In this document: positions 7,217 through 14,727 of the stretch, piece after piece
Position numbering within the stretch: the first letter of the stretch is position 1
Layout of the letters: every line of letters begins with the position of its first letter
Assembly: GCA_964634205.1 (NCBI GenBank)
Contig: CAZWKE010000045.1
Span: 1-27,112, forward strand
Direction of reading: 5' to 3'
DNA length: 27,112 nucleotides
DNA from: JAFGGG01 sp964634205
GTDB taxonomy: Bacteria > Spirochaetota > Spirochaetia > SZUA-6 > RPPD01
The notes under the pieces: generated by a model
What the model was told of the DNA's origin: nothing
Database searches by the model: none
The model's input: the letters and a program-made list of their open reading frames with translations, nothing else
Position numbers and translations under genes: made by a program

Positions 7217-8227
7217 TCAGGCCGACTGCCGTTTCACCAGCTCAACCGGTACGGTTACGTGTGTTACCACACCGTTCTGCAGGTACTGCAGCAGGTTTTG
7301 CGCCAGCAGCCTGCCGGCCAAATACACATTCTGACTGATGGAGGTCAGCGGCGGTGTGGACTGTTCGGCTATGGAGAGATTGTCATAACTGACAACCGCA
7401 ACGTCTTCCGGCACCCGTTTTCCTGCCTGGTGCAGTACTTTCAGGGCCGTAATGGCCATTATGTCGCTGTTGATAAACACCGCGTCCAGGTCGGGTACAC
7501 GCTGCAGCAGCTTCTCCATCCCCGCGGCACCCGCCTCTCCGGAAAACATGCCGTATTCGGCCAATGCGGGATCGGGTCTAATCCCCGCGGTATGTAAGGC
7601 GTCCGCGTACCCCCGGTAGCGAAGGCGTACCTCAGGTTCCGTCTGCGGGCCGCCCAGAAAGGCGATCCGCTTCCTGCCGCGTTTAATAAGATGCTGTGCG
7701 GCCAGCCGTCCACCCTTGATATTGTCGCCGGTGACCGTGCAGTAATTGTATTTCGGGTCGGGTACCCCCCAAACGATGAACGGTGCTTCCATTTCCGCAA
7801 GTTTTTTGATGTGATCCTGCTTGCAGGACGAGGTCATTAGGATAAATCCGTCGGCCTTGCCCGAATCAATGTGCTGCGAAGCCCATGTGGTATCATTGGG
7901 ATCGACGGTTACCAGCAGCAGGTCGTACCCGTTCCGGTGCAGCTCCGTCGTCAGACCGCTCATGATCTCCAATGTGAACAGATCCGCCACGGAAAAAAGC
8001 CTGCAGTGCGCGTGGGTGACATAGGCGATCGTGTTGCTGCGCTTTGTACTCAGGCGCTGGGCCGGCATATTAAGGCGAAAATTGTGTTCCCGGGCAATAC
8101 CGCGAATCCGGTCCTTGGTTTGCTCGTTTATCAAGGGACTGTCGTTTAAGGCACGGGATACCGTGGATTTGCATACCCCCGCCAGTCTGGCGATGTCTTC
8201 AATGGTTTTCACTGCTTTTTCGTTCAT
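7217..8227 (-). CDS. LacI-family transcriptional regulator
   Basis: A 336-residue DNA-binding regulator. The N-terminal helix-turn-helix and hinge are clear (IEDIARLAGVCKSTVSRALN, residues 9-28). A periplasmic-binding-protein-like effector domain follows (IAYVTHAHCRLFSV, RIAFLGGP, AVFINSDIMAITALKVL, DVAVVSYDN), and it ends with the usual PVELVKRQS. It is expected to bind the two identical TGCAACCGGTTGCA palindromes: one in its own promoter (autorepression) and one before the MBL/ATC-hydrolase pair. The effector is unknown. No Shine-Dalgarno sequence precedes ATG 8227, and the predicted leader is only about 12 nt. The stop lies 19 bp from the downstream operator. Confidence 0.95.
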   Translation of the reverse strand: MNEKAVKTIEDIARLAGVCKSTVSRALNDSPLINEQTKDRIRGIAREHNFRLNMPAQRLSTKRSNTIAYVTHAHCRLFSVADLFTLEIMSGLTTELHRNGYDLLLVTVDPNDTTWASQHIDSGKADGFILMTSSCKQDHIKKLAEMEAPFIVWGVPDPKYNYCTVTGDNIKGGRLAAQHLIKRGRKRIAFLGGPQTEPEVRLRYRGYADALHTAGIRPDPALAEYGMFSGEAGAAGMEKLLQRVPDLDAVFINSDIMAITALKVLHQAGKRVPEDVAVVSYDNLSIAEQSTPPLTSISQNVYLAGRLLAQNLLQYLQNGVVTHVTVPVELVKRQSA

Positions 8228-8232
8228 TGTAT

Positions 8233-8246
8233 TGCAACCGGTTGCA
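8233..8246. promoter_or_regulatory. LacI-family operator in the lacI promoter
   Basis: An exact second copy of TGCAACCGGTTGCA. It begins at the last base of the -10 hexamer of the lacI promoter and ends 5 nt before the ATG, so binding should block initiation. This is the usual arrangement for autorepression. Confidence 0.88.
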
Positions 8247-8274
8247 TAATAATTAAAATAATGTTTTGTGTCAA
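8246..8274 (-). promoter_or_regulatory. Promoter of the lacI gene
   Basis: On the - strand: TTGACA (8274-8269), a 17-nt spacer, TATTAT (8251-8246). This near-consensus sigma70 promoter abuts the operator at 8233-8246. The predicted start is near 8239. Confidence 0.85.
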
Positions 8275-8318
8275 GAAAAAACCGCTAAAAATCCGTGTGC
8301 GCGTCAGTATCAATTTAC

Positions 8319-8347
8319 TTGAAATTACGAAAAGCGGATGCTAAGAT
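8319..8347 (+). promoter_or_regulatory. Promoter of the DUF2161 gene, apparently leaderless
   Basis: TTGAAA (8319-8324), a 17-nt spacer, TAAGAT (8342-8347). The ATG at 8356 is 8 nt after the -10, so the transcript should begin at or next to the start codon. No Shine-Dalgarno sequence is present. Confidence 0.5.
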
Positions 8348-8355
8348 GAACGCTA

Positions 8356-9108
8356 ATGATTGAAACGGCCGGCCCAACTCAAGCCAAAGTAAAAATGCTG
8401 AATCCGTCCCGCCTAAAACTGAAGGAAACCGATCTTTACAAACCGCTGCAATGTTACCTGGAGAACCAGGGGTACAGCGTACATCCCGAGGTAAACCACT
8501 GCGATATCGTGGCCCGAAAAAACGATGAGCTGATTATAATCGAACTGAAAACACGGATAACGGTCTCTCTTCTGGCACAGGCCGTCCAGAGAAAGAAAAT
8601 AACCGAAACCGTGTATGTGGCCGTACCGCTGCCCAGGGGAAGAAACCACCTGCCGTCATTTGCAAAGGTGAAAGCGGTCTTAAAACGTTTGGAAGTAGGG
8701 CTTATTATCGTTAATTTCATGAAAACCAAAACACGGGTAGAGGTGATATTCCACCCCTCCAGGTATGAGCATGCCCGGCAGCATAAAAAAAAGTTCGCCA
8801 TCATAAAGGAGATACAGGGGCGCTACGGTGAGTTCACCCCGGGGGGCAGCCCGGTAAAACGGGAGCTGATTACCGCCTATAAGCAGGAGGCGATCAGGAT
8901 CGCGCTGATTTTACGGCAAAAGGGACCGCAGTCTCCGGCGGCGCTGCGGAGTCTGGGAACAGGTATCAAAACCCAAAGCATTCTCTCCGCCAATGTCTAC
9001 GGCTGGTTTGATAAAATCAAACGCGGCATGTACGGACTCAACAGAGAAGGTAAAAACGCCTTAAAAAACTATACGCAGGTAATCAAAGCAATTAAACTGA
9101 AATCATAG
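8356..9108 (+). CDS. DUF2161 PD-(D/E)XK phosphodiesterase-like protein
   Basis: A 250-residue soluble protein. The N-terminal domain (about 25-145) has the DUF2161 pattern: YKPLQCYLENQGY, then EVNHCDIVA with D50, then IIELK with E64 and K66. Together D50...E64-x-K66 form the PD-(D/E)XK metal-binding site. VYVAVP and a conserved GLIIV strand complete the fold. The C-terminal part (about 160-250) looks like a winged-helix unit (RIALILRQKGPQSPAALRSLG, then WFDKIKRGMYGLNREGK). No physiological nucleic-acid substrate is known for the family. It precedes the SDR gene by 13 bp and is likely co-transcribed with it. Confidence 0.85.
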   Translation: MIETAGPTQAKVKMLNPSRLKLKETDLYKPLQCYLENQGYSVHPEVNHCDIVARKNDELIIIELKTRITVSLLAQAVQRKKITETVYVAVPLPRGRNHLPSFAKVKAVLKRLEVGLIIVNFMKTKTRVEVIFHPSRYEHARQHKKKFAIIKEIQGRYGEFTPGGSPVKRELITAYKQEAIRIALILRQKGPQSPAALRSLGTGIKTQSILSANVYGWFDKIKRGMYGLNREGKNALKNYTQVIKAIKLKS

Positions 9109-9121
9109 AAAGGAGATCAGT

Positions 9122-10093
9122 ATGAAAGTCTTGTTTATCGGAGGTACGGGGATTATCAGCTCCGCCTGTTCACGGCTGGCGCTGGACCAGGGTATTGAGC
9201 TGTATCATTTTAACAGGGGCATGAGTCACCGGAAGATTCCCGGTGTCCGCACCATAAACGGTGATATTCGTAATCCTGAACAGGCACGGGAGGCCCTGGC
9301 AGGCTATTCGTTCGACGCGGTGGTAAACTGGATAAGTTTCGTGCCGGAGCATGTGAAAAACGATGTTGCACTTTTTAACGGTAAAACAAAGCAGTATATT
9401 TTCATCAGCTCCGCCTCGGCCTACAGAAAACCGGTGGACAGACTCCCCATCACCGAGGAAACCCCCCTGGACAATCCCTATTGGCAGTATTCCCGTGATA
9501 AAAAGGCCTGTGAGGAATATCTTTTACAGGAGTTCCGAGAGAATGGGTTCCCGGTGACGATAGTACGGCCTTCACACACCTACGACAAGACCCTGCTCCC
9601 CACGGACTGGGGCTACACCGTGCTTGACCGGATAAAAAAGGGCAAAAAGACCATTGTGCACGGAGACGGCACCTCACTGTGGGTGCTTACCCATCACGCA
9701 GACTTTGCCGTGGGCTTCAATGGTCTCTTGGGGAAAAAGGAGGCACTGGGTCAGGCCTATCATATAACCTCGGATGAACTACTGCCGTGGAACACCATCT
9801 ATGAACTGCTGGCGCGGGAGTGCGGGGTAAAGCTCAACCCGGTGCATATTCCCTCTGAGGTTATCGCCCGCTATGACGAAAGGATGGGAGCGAGTCTCCT
9901 GGGGGACAAGGCGCATTCGGTGATCTTTGACAATACAAAGATAAAGATGCTTGTACCTGAGTTTGGGGCGAAAATCAGCTTTGATCAGGGGGTAAAAGAG
10001 ATTGTGTCCTGGTACAACGAGAATCCCGAACGGCAGGTTGTGGATGAAAAAGTAAATTCGATAATTGACCGGATTATTTCGGACTATACATAA
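9122..10093 (+). CDS. NAD-dependent epimerase/dehydratase-like SDR protein
   Basis: A 323-residue extended short-chain dehydrogenase. The Rossmann loop is GGTGIIS at residues 7-13. The active-site serines lie in FISSASAY (94-101), and the catalytic Y123-x3-K127 is in YSRDK. RPSHTYD follows as the usual substrate-side segment. GGTGIIS has serine where most family members have a second glycine (GGTGFIG), a variant common in the isoflavone-reductase/mRNA-binding-like branch. The nucleotide-sugar or other substrate is unknown. AAAGGAG lies 8 nt before ATG 9122. Confidence 0.9.
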   Translation: MKVLFIGGTGIISSACSRLALDQGIELYHFNRGMSHRKIPGVRTINGDIRNPEQAREALAGYSFDAVVNWISFVPEHVKNDVALFNGKTKQYIFISSASAYRKPVDRLPITEETPLDNPYWQYSRDKKACEEYLLQEFRENGFPVTIVRPSHTYDKTLLPTDWGYTVLDRIKKGKKTIVHGDGTSLWVLTHHADFAVGFNGLLGKKEALGQAYHITSDELLPWNTIYELLARECGVKLNPVHIPSEVIARYDERMGASLLGDKAHSVIFDNTKIKMLVPEFGAKISFDQGVKEIVSWYNENPERQVVDEKVNSIIDRIISDYT

Positions 10094-10154
10094 ATCCGTT
10101 TCAGTTTATACCAACAAGCTTCGTTGCGCGAGGCAAAATATATGAAGAATCATC

Positions 10155-10183
10155 TTGACATTTTAAGTAGATATAACTAATAT
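10155..10183 (+). promoter_or_regulatory. Promoter of the TIGR04076 gene
   Basis: TTGACA (10155-10160), a 17-nt spacer, TAATAT (10178-10183). Predicted start is near 10190, with AAGGAGG at 10203-10209 and ATG at 10217. Confidence 0.65.
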
Positions 10184-10192
10184 AGATATAAC
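10168..10192 (+). repeat. Direct repeats flanking the -10, candidate regulator site
   Basis: TAGATATAAC occurs at 10168-10177 and again at 10183-10192, a 15-bp period, with the -10 hexamer between the copies. A MarR regulator gene lies downstream and is the obvious candidate to bind here, although MarR sites are usually inverted repeats. Confidence 0.45.
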
Positions 10193-10216
10193 AACTAAAA
10201 ACAAGGAGGCAAAACA

Positions 10217-10492
10217 ATGGCAATAAATCCAAAGATCGGATTTGAAATCCGGGCGATTATTATTAAAACGCAAGGACACTGTTCAGCCGGCCACAAGGAA
10301 GGAGAAAAGATGAGCGTGTGCTGTCATGATTCAGGTGGGTTATGTGGGTTTTTTTATAATACTATATTTGCCAATCTTCAGTCATTCCAGTTTGGCGGTA
10401 ATCTTCCGTGGTGGCAGGGAGATATAATTATGCTTTCATGTCCTGATCCAATTAATACCGTAACTATGAAACTGGAACGAATAAGGAGATAA
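10217..10492 (+). CDS. TIGR04076 family protein
   Basis: A 91-residue protein matching the TIGR04076 pattern: an IKTQGHCSAGHKEGEKM start (C22 and the CxAGHxxGD-like loop), SGGLCGFFYNTIF with C43, LQSFQFGGNLPWW, and the closing LSCPDPINTVTMKLERI. The conserved cysteines suggest a metal- or redox-related role, but none is established. A strong AAGGAGG supports ATG 10217. The gene and the MarR gene after it are more AT-rich than their surroundings, which may reflect separate ancestry. Confidence 0.85.
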   Translation: MAINPKIGFEIRAIIIKTQGHCSAGHKEGEKMSVCCHDSGGLCGFFYNTIFANLQSFQFGGNLPWWQGDIIMLSCPDPINTVTMKLERIRR

Positions 10493-10556
10493 GTTGTTAT
10501 TACTTTTTTTTCCGTTCAACCTTTAAATTTTCCTTAAAAAAAAATAAGATGGGCCT

Positions 10557-11000
10557 ATGGAAAATACTGATCTTCGGAAATCCATAGGCTCACTTATTAG
10601 TAAAACCAACTGGTATTTGCGGGCCTATTTTAATAAGAAAATTAAAGAAAAAAATCTCAATGTTACCATCGAACAGTGGGTGGTGCTGACCATTGTCGCT
10701 CAACAGCCGGGTATTACCCAGACCGAGATTGCAAAAAAGGGTTTGAAAGATAAAACGAATGTCACCAGAATATTGGATTTATTAGAAAAAAATAATTATA
10801 TTAAACGCGAAAAAGACAAGCATGACCGAAGGATATATACAATATATGTAACAGAAAAAGGGAATAAGGTGTTAAGCATAATTACTCCTCTTGCCGGACA
10901 AACCAATGAGGAGAGTTGTGTAAACATTAAAAATGATGATCTTATTATAGTTACAGAGTCCTTGGAGCAGATTTGTAATACAATAAAGAAAGAAATATAA
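10557..11000 (+). CDS. MarR-family transcriptional regulator
   Basis: A 147-residue winged-helix regulator. The MarR core is clear: IEQWVVLTIVAQQPGITQTEIAKKG (read in two halves around residues 38-62), DKTNVTRILDLLEKNNYI as the recognition helix region, and REKDKHDRRIYTIYVTEKG as the wing with its conserved DRR. It starts 64 bp after the TIGR04076 gene. No strong ribosome site is visible, which leaves ATG 10557 somewhat uncertain. It probably acts on the repeats at 10168-10192 or on the cysK gene downstream. Composition is AT-rich relative to flanking genes. Confidence 0.9.
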   Translation: MENTDLRKSIGSLISKTNWYLRAYFNKKIKEKNLNVTIEQWVVLTIVAQQPGITQTEIAKKGLKDKTNVTRILDLLEKNNYIKREKDKHDRRIYTIYVTEKGNKVLSIITPLAGQTNEESCVNIKNDDLIIVTESLEQICNTIKKEI

Positions 11001-11057
11001 ATTCTTTTGCATTTTATTTCCGCTAAGTATTCTGTTGTTAAAAAGGAGAATGAAGAT

Positions 11058-11945
11058 ATGCTTACGGATAATATTTTGGATCTGATCGGCAATACTCCAA
11101 TGATAAAATTAAAGAGTGAGAACGTGTATGCCAAGGCTGAGTTTTTAAATCCGGGAGGAAGTATAAAGGATCGGGTAGCCCTGGCAATGCTTGAGGGCGC
11201 CGAACGTGACGGCATTCTGAGAGTGGACTCCGTAATTGTGGAGCCAACATCCGGAAATACGGGGATCGGAATTGCTCTTGTGGGCAGGTTGAAAGGGTAT
11301 AAAGTAAGGATTGTGATGCCGGAAAACATGAGCGCGGAACGTAAAAAACTCATTAAAGCACTGGGGGCGGAGCTGATTCTTACACCGGCCGATGAGGGAA
11401 TTGCCGGGGCGGTAAACAGGGCACTCGCCATGGCGGATGAGGACAAACGGGTATATATTCCAAACCAGTTTAAAAATCCGGATAATGTACGTGTCCATTA
11501 CGAAGAAACGGCGCATGAGCTGTGGCGGCAGATGACGGGGAATATTGATTTTTTTGTAGCCGGTGTGGGCAGCGGAGGGACCCTGCAGGGTGTAGGAAAA
11601 TACCTTAAGGAACATAAACCCGGGGTAAAACTTATTGCCGTGGAACCGAAAAACGTTTCCGCGATTTTAGGTCATGAACCGGGACTGCACCAGATACAGG
11701 GGATAGGCGACGGGTTTGTGCCGGATATTTTGGATGTGAATATGATAGACGAGGTTGTGGAAGTAACAGATGAGGATGCCATAGAAACAACGCGGCAGTT
11801 GGGCCGCGATTACGGTCTTCTGGTGGGAATATCTTCCGGTGCCAATATGTGGGCGGCACGGCAGGGAGCAAGCAAATATAAAGGAAACTTTGTCACCGTG
11901 CTGCCCGACCGGGCCGAACGTTATTTCAGTACGTCGCTGTTGTAG
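11058..11945 (+). CDS. cysK: Cysteine synthase (O-acetylserine sulfhydrylase)
   Basis: A 295-residue PLP enzyme that makes L-cysteine from O-acetylserine and sulfide. The landmarks are in order: LIGNTPMIKL at the N-terminus, NPGGSIKDR with PLP lysine K37, PTSGNTGIG substrate loop, GSGGTLQGVG phosphate-binding loop, SSGANMWAA near the C-terminus, and the LPDRAERYFST end. ATG 11058 gives the family length and has AAAGGAG about 10 nt upstream; an in-frame TTG at 11007 would add 17 non-family residues. It lies 57 bp after the MarR gene and may be read through from it. Confidence 0.93.
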   Translation: MLTDNILDLIGNTPMIKLKSENVYAKAEFLNPGGSIKDRVALAMLEGAERDGILRVDSVIVEPTSGNTGIGIALVGRLKGYKVRIVMPENMSAERKKLIKALGAELILTPADEGIAGAVNRALAMADEDKRVYIPNQFKNPDNVRVHYEETAHELWRQMTGNIDFFVAGVGSGGTLQGVGKYLKEHKPGVKLIAVEPKNVSAILGHEPGLHQIQGIGDGFVPDILDVNMIDEVVEVTDEDAIETTRQLGRDYGLLVGISSGANMWAARQGASKYKGNFVTVLPDRAERYFSTSLL

Positions 11946-12005
11946 GATTTTCACCGCCCGGCAGGGTCGGGGGGAAAGACTGCGGACGCCGGGGTAAAGC
12001 CGGGA

Positions 12006-13283
12006 CTATACTTCGGCTAAAAGTTCATGCAGTCGCCGGAATCCCGATTCCCAGATGGTACTCCCGGTTTTTTCCGGAAACACAGCGGTGTCATAGATGT
12101 AGGTAAAGCGGATGACCCCGTTATGCGTATTCAGGCCGATGACCTGCTCACCATGAACGGCGGTAAAAGTGGGACCGAAGACACTCTCAATCTCCCATTC
12201 CCCGTAACGCGGTGCCAGATCGATTCTGCCCATGTTGGAGAGGGAAAAATCATAGTCCGGAGGGTCGGGGGTAAACTCACACATCACGGCTTCGGGATCG
12301 GGCTCGCCGTCAAAAAACCCCTTAAAGAAATAAAAACCCTCAACATCCTTATAATCGGCGGTGGACTGTGCGAGTTTGGCGCTGATCTCCCGCGCTATCT
12401 GCTCCAATGACCGGCCGGGAGAACAGTCGATGGGTGTCTTTATGATGCTGATAAAGGAGCCGACGGTGTTGCGGTATTCTTCCTTGACGTATTTTCGGCA
12501 GTCAACGGGAGATTGTAAGGTACGGGTGTAACCGGTTTTTTCCCCGAAAATATCGGCATAAGATCGGAGAAAAATCGCACCCAGCACACAGTGCACGGTT
12601 GCTCCCATGGCCTTGGCGCAGGCAAGAAGTTTCGCCGTTTCAGCCCGGCCTATTTCCCGGGAGTGGATTTTGAAAGGCGGCCGTGAAAAGGGTACCACGG
12701 TGGCGGGTCCCTTTACTTCGGGTTTTTCGGTGGCCCACGACGGTTTTTCCCGCTTTGAAAGCTCGGCCTGTACTTCGGGCTTAAGCGCGTCAAAGAGAAA
12801 AAGCCCCTCACCGGAAACCGGCTGAATGGGTGGGCTGCCCCCAAGAATTGAAAATAGATCGCGTAATAAAATAACTCCCGAGCCGCCGTCGGCAATTGCA
12901 TGATGAAAAATAATAAAGAGCTCGGTCTTTTTATCGATGTGACGCAGTCCGAAGCGGACAAACGGGCCGGTCTTAATGTTGAAAGGATAGGTAAGCAGCT
13001 CAAGGGCGATCTCTTCCCAGGAACGGTTGTCTGAGGAAAAATCGCGTATTTCGAACTCTCCCACATCCTGATTGGTGATAAACTGCTCATTTTTTTCGTT
13101 AAACACAACCCTTGCCGAAAGCAGGGCATGCCGGGAGGCCAGGGCCCCGAGGGCCTGCCGCAGTAATTCTGCGGTAAGCCTGCCGTTTATCCTGACCATA
13201 AATGAGAAACAGATCGGGTAACGGTTCCCGAAAAAAAACATATAGCGTTCATTGGAAGCGGTAGTCCTGTACATATAGTTCAT
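12006..13283 (-). CDS. Condensation-type CoA-dependent acyltransferase
   Basis: A protein of about 425 residues in the CoA-dependent acyltransferase superfamily (condensation domain, PapA5, alcohol acetyltransferase). The catalytic HHxxxDG is present as HHAIADG (H127, H128, D132, G133). The N-terminal part has the typical LRQALGALASRHALLSARVVF acceptor-side helix, and LSNMGRIDL and a FTYIYDTAVF strand near the end fit the second subdomain. It is stand-alone, with no carrier protein or NRPS modules, so it probably acylates a small or lipid acceptor; the substrate is unknown. Two starts are possible, 13283 and 13274. The second fits the promoter better (leader 2-3 nt). It is divergent from the MalK-like gene. 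Confidence 0.8.
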   Translation of the reverse strand: MNYMYRTTASNERYMFFFGNRYPICFSFMVRINGRLTAELLRQALGALASRHALLSARVVFNEKNEQFITNQDVGEFEIRDFSSDNRSWEEIALELLTYPFNIKTGPFVRFGLRHIDKKTELFIIFHHAIADGGSGVILLRDLFSILGGSPPIQPVSGEGLFLFDALKPEVQAELSKREKPSWATEKPEVKGPATVVPFSRPPFKIHSREIGRAETAKLLACAKAMGATVHCVLGAIFLRSYADIFGEKTGYTRTLQSPVDCRKYVKEEYRNTVGSFISIIKTPIDCSPGRSLEQIAREISAKLAQSTADYKDVEGFYFFKGFFDGEPDPEAVMCEFTPDPPDYDFSLSNMGRIDLAPRYGEWEIESVFGPTFTAVHGEQVIGLNTHNGVIRFTYIYDTAVFPEKTGSTIWESGFRRLHELLAEV

Positions 13284-13312
13284 ACGCTAATCAAAACCCT
13301 TTTGATAGTCAA
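13284..13312 (-). promoter_or_regulatory. Promoter of the acyltransferase gene
   Basis: On the - strand: TTGACT (13312-13307), a 17-nt spacer, TAGCGT (13289-13284). The -10 abuts the first ATG, so the transcript should start inside it and favour the ATG at 13274. No Shine-Dalgarno sequence is near either start. Confidence 0.45.
13290..13306. promoter_or_regulatory. Perfect 17-bp palindrome between -35 and -10
   Basis: ATCAAAA-CCC-TTTTGAT (7-3-7) fills the 17-nt spacer of the acyltransferase promoter exactly. It is also 31 bp from the -10 of the divergent ATPase gene. This placement is what a repressor operator would show. Confidence 0.6.
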
Positions 13313-13336
13313 TATACAAATCTTTAAAAAGTATGG

Positions 13337-13342
13337 TATACT
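13337..13342 (+). promoter_or_regulatory. -10 element of the MalK-like ATPase gene
   Basis: TATACT, 25 bp before ATG 13368, with GGAGGA (13353-13358) between them. No convincing -35 is seen at 16-18 nt upstream. Confidence 0.45.
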
Positions 13343-13367
13343 TATTTAACACGGAGGAAACACCCTT

Positions 13368-14594
13368 ATGGCTGCCGTCAGACTGGAAAATATCACCACA
13401 GGTTTTTTGAACCGTGATTATTTACAGACATCGTTCGGAAAACTGCCCCTGAAAGCGATTTTTCGGGCGGCAAAAAATATCGAACTTGATACTCACCTGC
13501 AGGAGGAGGTTGCGGATGCCGAACCGGGTAAACCCGCCCGGGTGCTTGATGACCTGAACCTGACCGTCCCTGACGGGAAAACTTTCGTTGTGGTGGGGCC
13601 TTCCGGATGCGGGAAAAGTACGCTACTGCGGGTGATCGCCGGGCTGCAGGAATACGGCGGCCGTGTATATTATGATGAGGAGGATGTCGGTCCGGTGGAC
13701 CCGGGAGATCGGTACATCGGCATGGTGTTCCAGAATTATGCCCTCTATCCCCATTTCAAAAGCAGGGACAACCTGGGATTCTTTTTTAAAATGCACCAGA
13801 CCGCCGACAGTGAAGCCGAGGAACGGATCCGCGTGACCTCGGAGATCATGGGGATCGGTTTTAAAGAGCTCTTGAAGCGTAAACCCGGTACACTCTCCGG
13901 GGGTGAGCAGCAGCGGGTGGCTATCGCGCGGGCGATCGTGCGCAGGCCGCGCGTGTTCCTGTTTGATGAACCGCTTTCCAATCTGGATGCCAAGCTGCGG
14001 GTGAAAACCAGGACGGAGATAAAGCGCCTGCTGACAAAGTTCGGGATTACCGCGGTGTATGTAACCCATGACCAGACGGAGGCCGCCGCCCTGGCCGATA
14101 AAATCGCGGTGATGCATAAGGGGAAAATTGAGCAGGTGGCGACCTACGGTGAGTTATTAAACAGACCGGCCAATATGTTTGTGGCCGATTTTATCGGCAG
14201 TCCGCCCATGAATATATTCCGGAACGGGATTATAAAAAACGGCAGACTGGAAATATCCGCTGAGTTTGCCGTACCGCTGCCGATTCCCATCAAAAAAAAC
14301 CGGAAAGACGGACAGAAGCTGGGCCTGGGAATACGTCCGGCGGAAATATCTCCCGCAGATACCGGTCAATCGTCGAATCTGATCCGGATTAAGGGGACCG
14401 TGATGGTGATAGAGCCGGATTTTGCCATGCGTATCCAGACATTGCACGTAAAAGGGCGGGAAACGGAGTTTAAAGCGGTTGGGCCCGCCTCCCTGCCCGT
14501 AAAACGCGGCCAGGAAATGGAATTTGCTTTTAAGGCGGAATCTTGTTATTATTTTAATACAGAGGATAAAAAACTGATTTATCCGATTGACTGA
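13368..14594 (+). CDS. ABC transporter ATP-binding protein, MalK/UgpC type, with N-terminal insertion
   Basis: A 408-residue ATPase that would power a sugar or glycerol-phosphate ABC importer. Walker A is GPSGCGKST (77-85), the Q-loop VFQNYALYPH has Q122, the signature is LSGGEQQR from residue 176, Walker B is FLFDEP with D200/E201, and YVTHDQTEA is the H-loop. A MalK-type OB/TOBE regulatory domain follows (LGIRPAEISPAD). In MalK, Walker A begins near residue 36; here it begins at 77 because about 40 extra residues (roughly 11-57) sit between the first strand and VLDDLNLTV. No permease or binding protein is adjacent, so it may be a shared ATPase. Confidence 0.92.
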   Translation: MAAVRLENITTGFLNRDYLQTSFGKLPLKAIFRAAKNIELDTHLQEEVADAEPGKPARVLDDLNLTVPDGKTFVVVGPSGCGKSTLLRVIAGLQEYGGRVYYDEEDVGPVDPGDRYIGMVFQNYALYPHFKSRDNLGFFFKMHQTADSEAEERIRVTSEIMGIGFKELLKRKPGTLSGGEQQRVAIARAIVRRPRVFLFDEPLSNLDAKLRVKTRTEIKRLLTKFGITAVYVTHDQTEAAALADKIAVMHKGKIEQVATYGELLNRPANMFVADFIGSPPMNIFRNGIIKNGRLEISAEFAVPLPIPIKKNRKDGQKLGLGIRPAEISPADTGQSSNLIRIKGTVMVIEPDFAMRIQTLHVKGRETEFKAVGPASLPVKRGQEMEFAFKAESCYYFNTEDKKLIYPID

Positions 14595-14690
14595 CAAGGA
14601 TTTCAATTTTTAGACCTCCGATGATACCGCATAAATCAAATGTCGATGAGAAAAATTTCAGTGGATAATACAGAAAAAAAAGTTACAATG

Positions 14691-14703
14691 TTACTTGAAG
14701 TAA
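14691..14703. repeat. Palindrome upstream of the LacI-sensor chemoreceptor gene
   Basis: TTACTT-G-AAGTAA, perfect 6-1-6, 24 bp before ATG 14728. It is a possible operator; no clear promoter was found in the 133-bp gap from 14595. Confidence 0.3.
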
Positions 14704-14727
14704 TAATTTTTGATTTCAGGGTGGGAT

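Noticed and set aside
12027..12410. A 127-codon frame antisense to the acyltransferase gene
   Set aside because: A shadow frame: arginine- and glycine-rich translation with no domain pattern.
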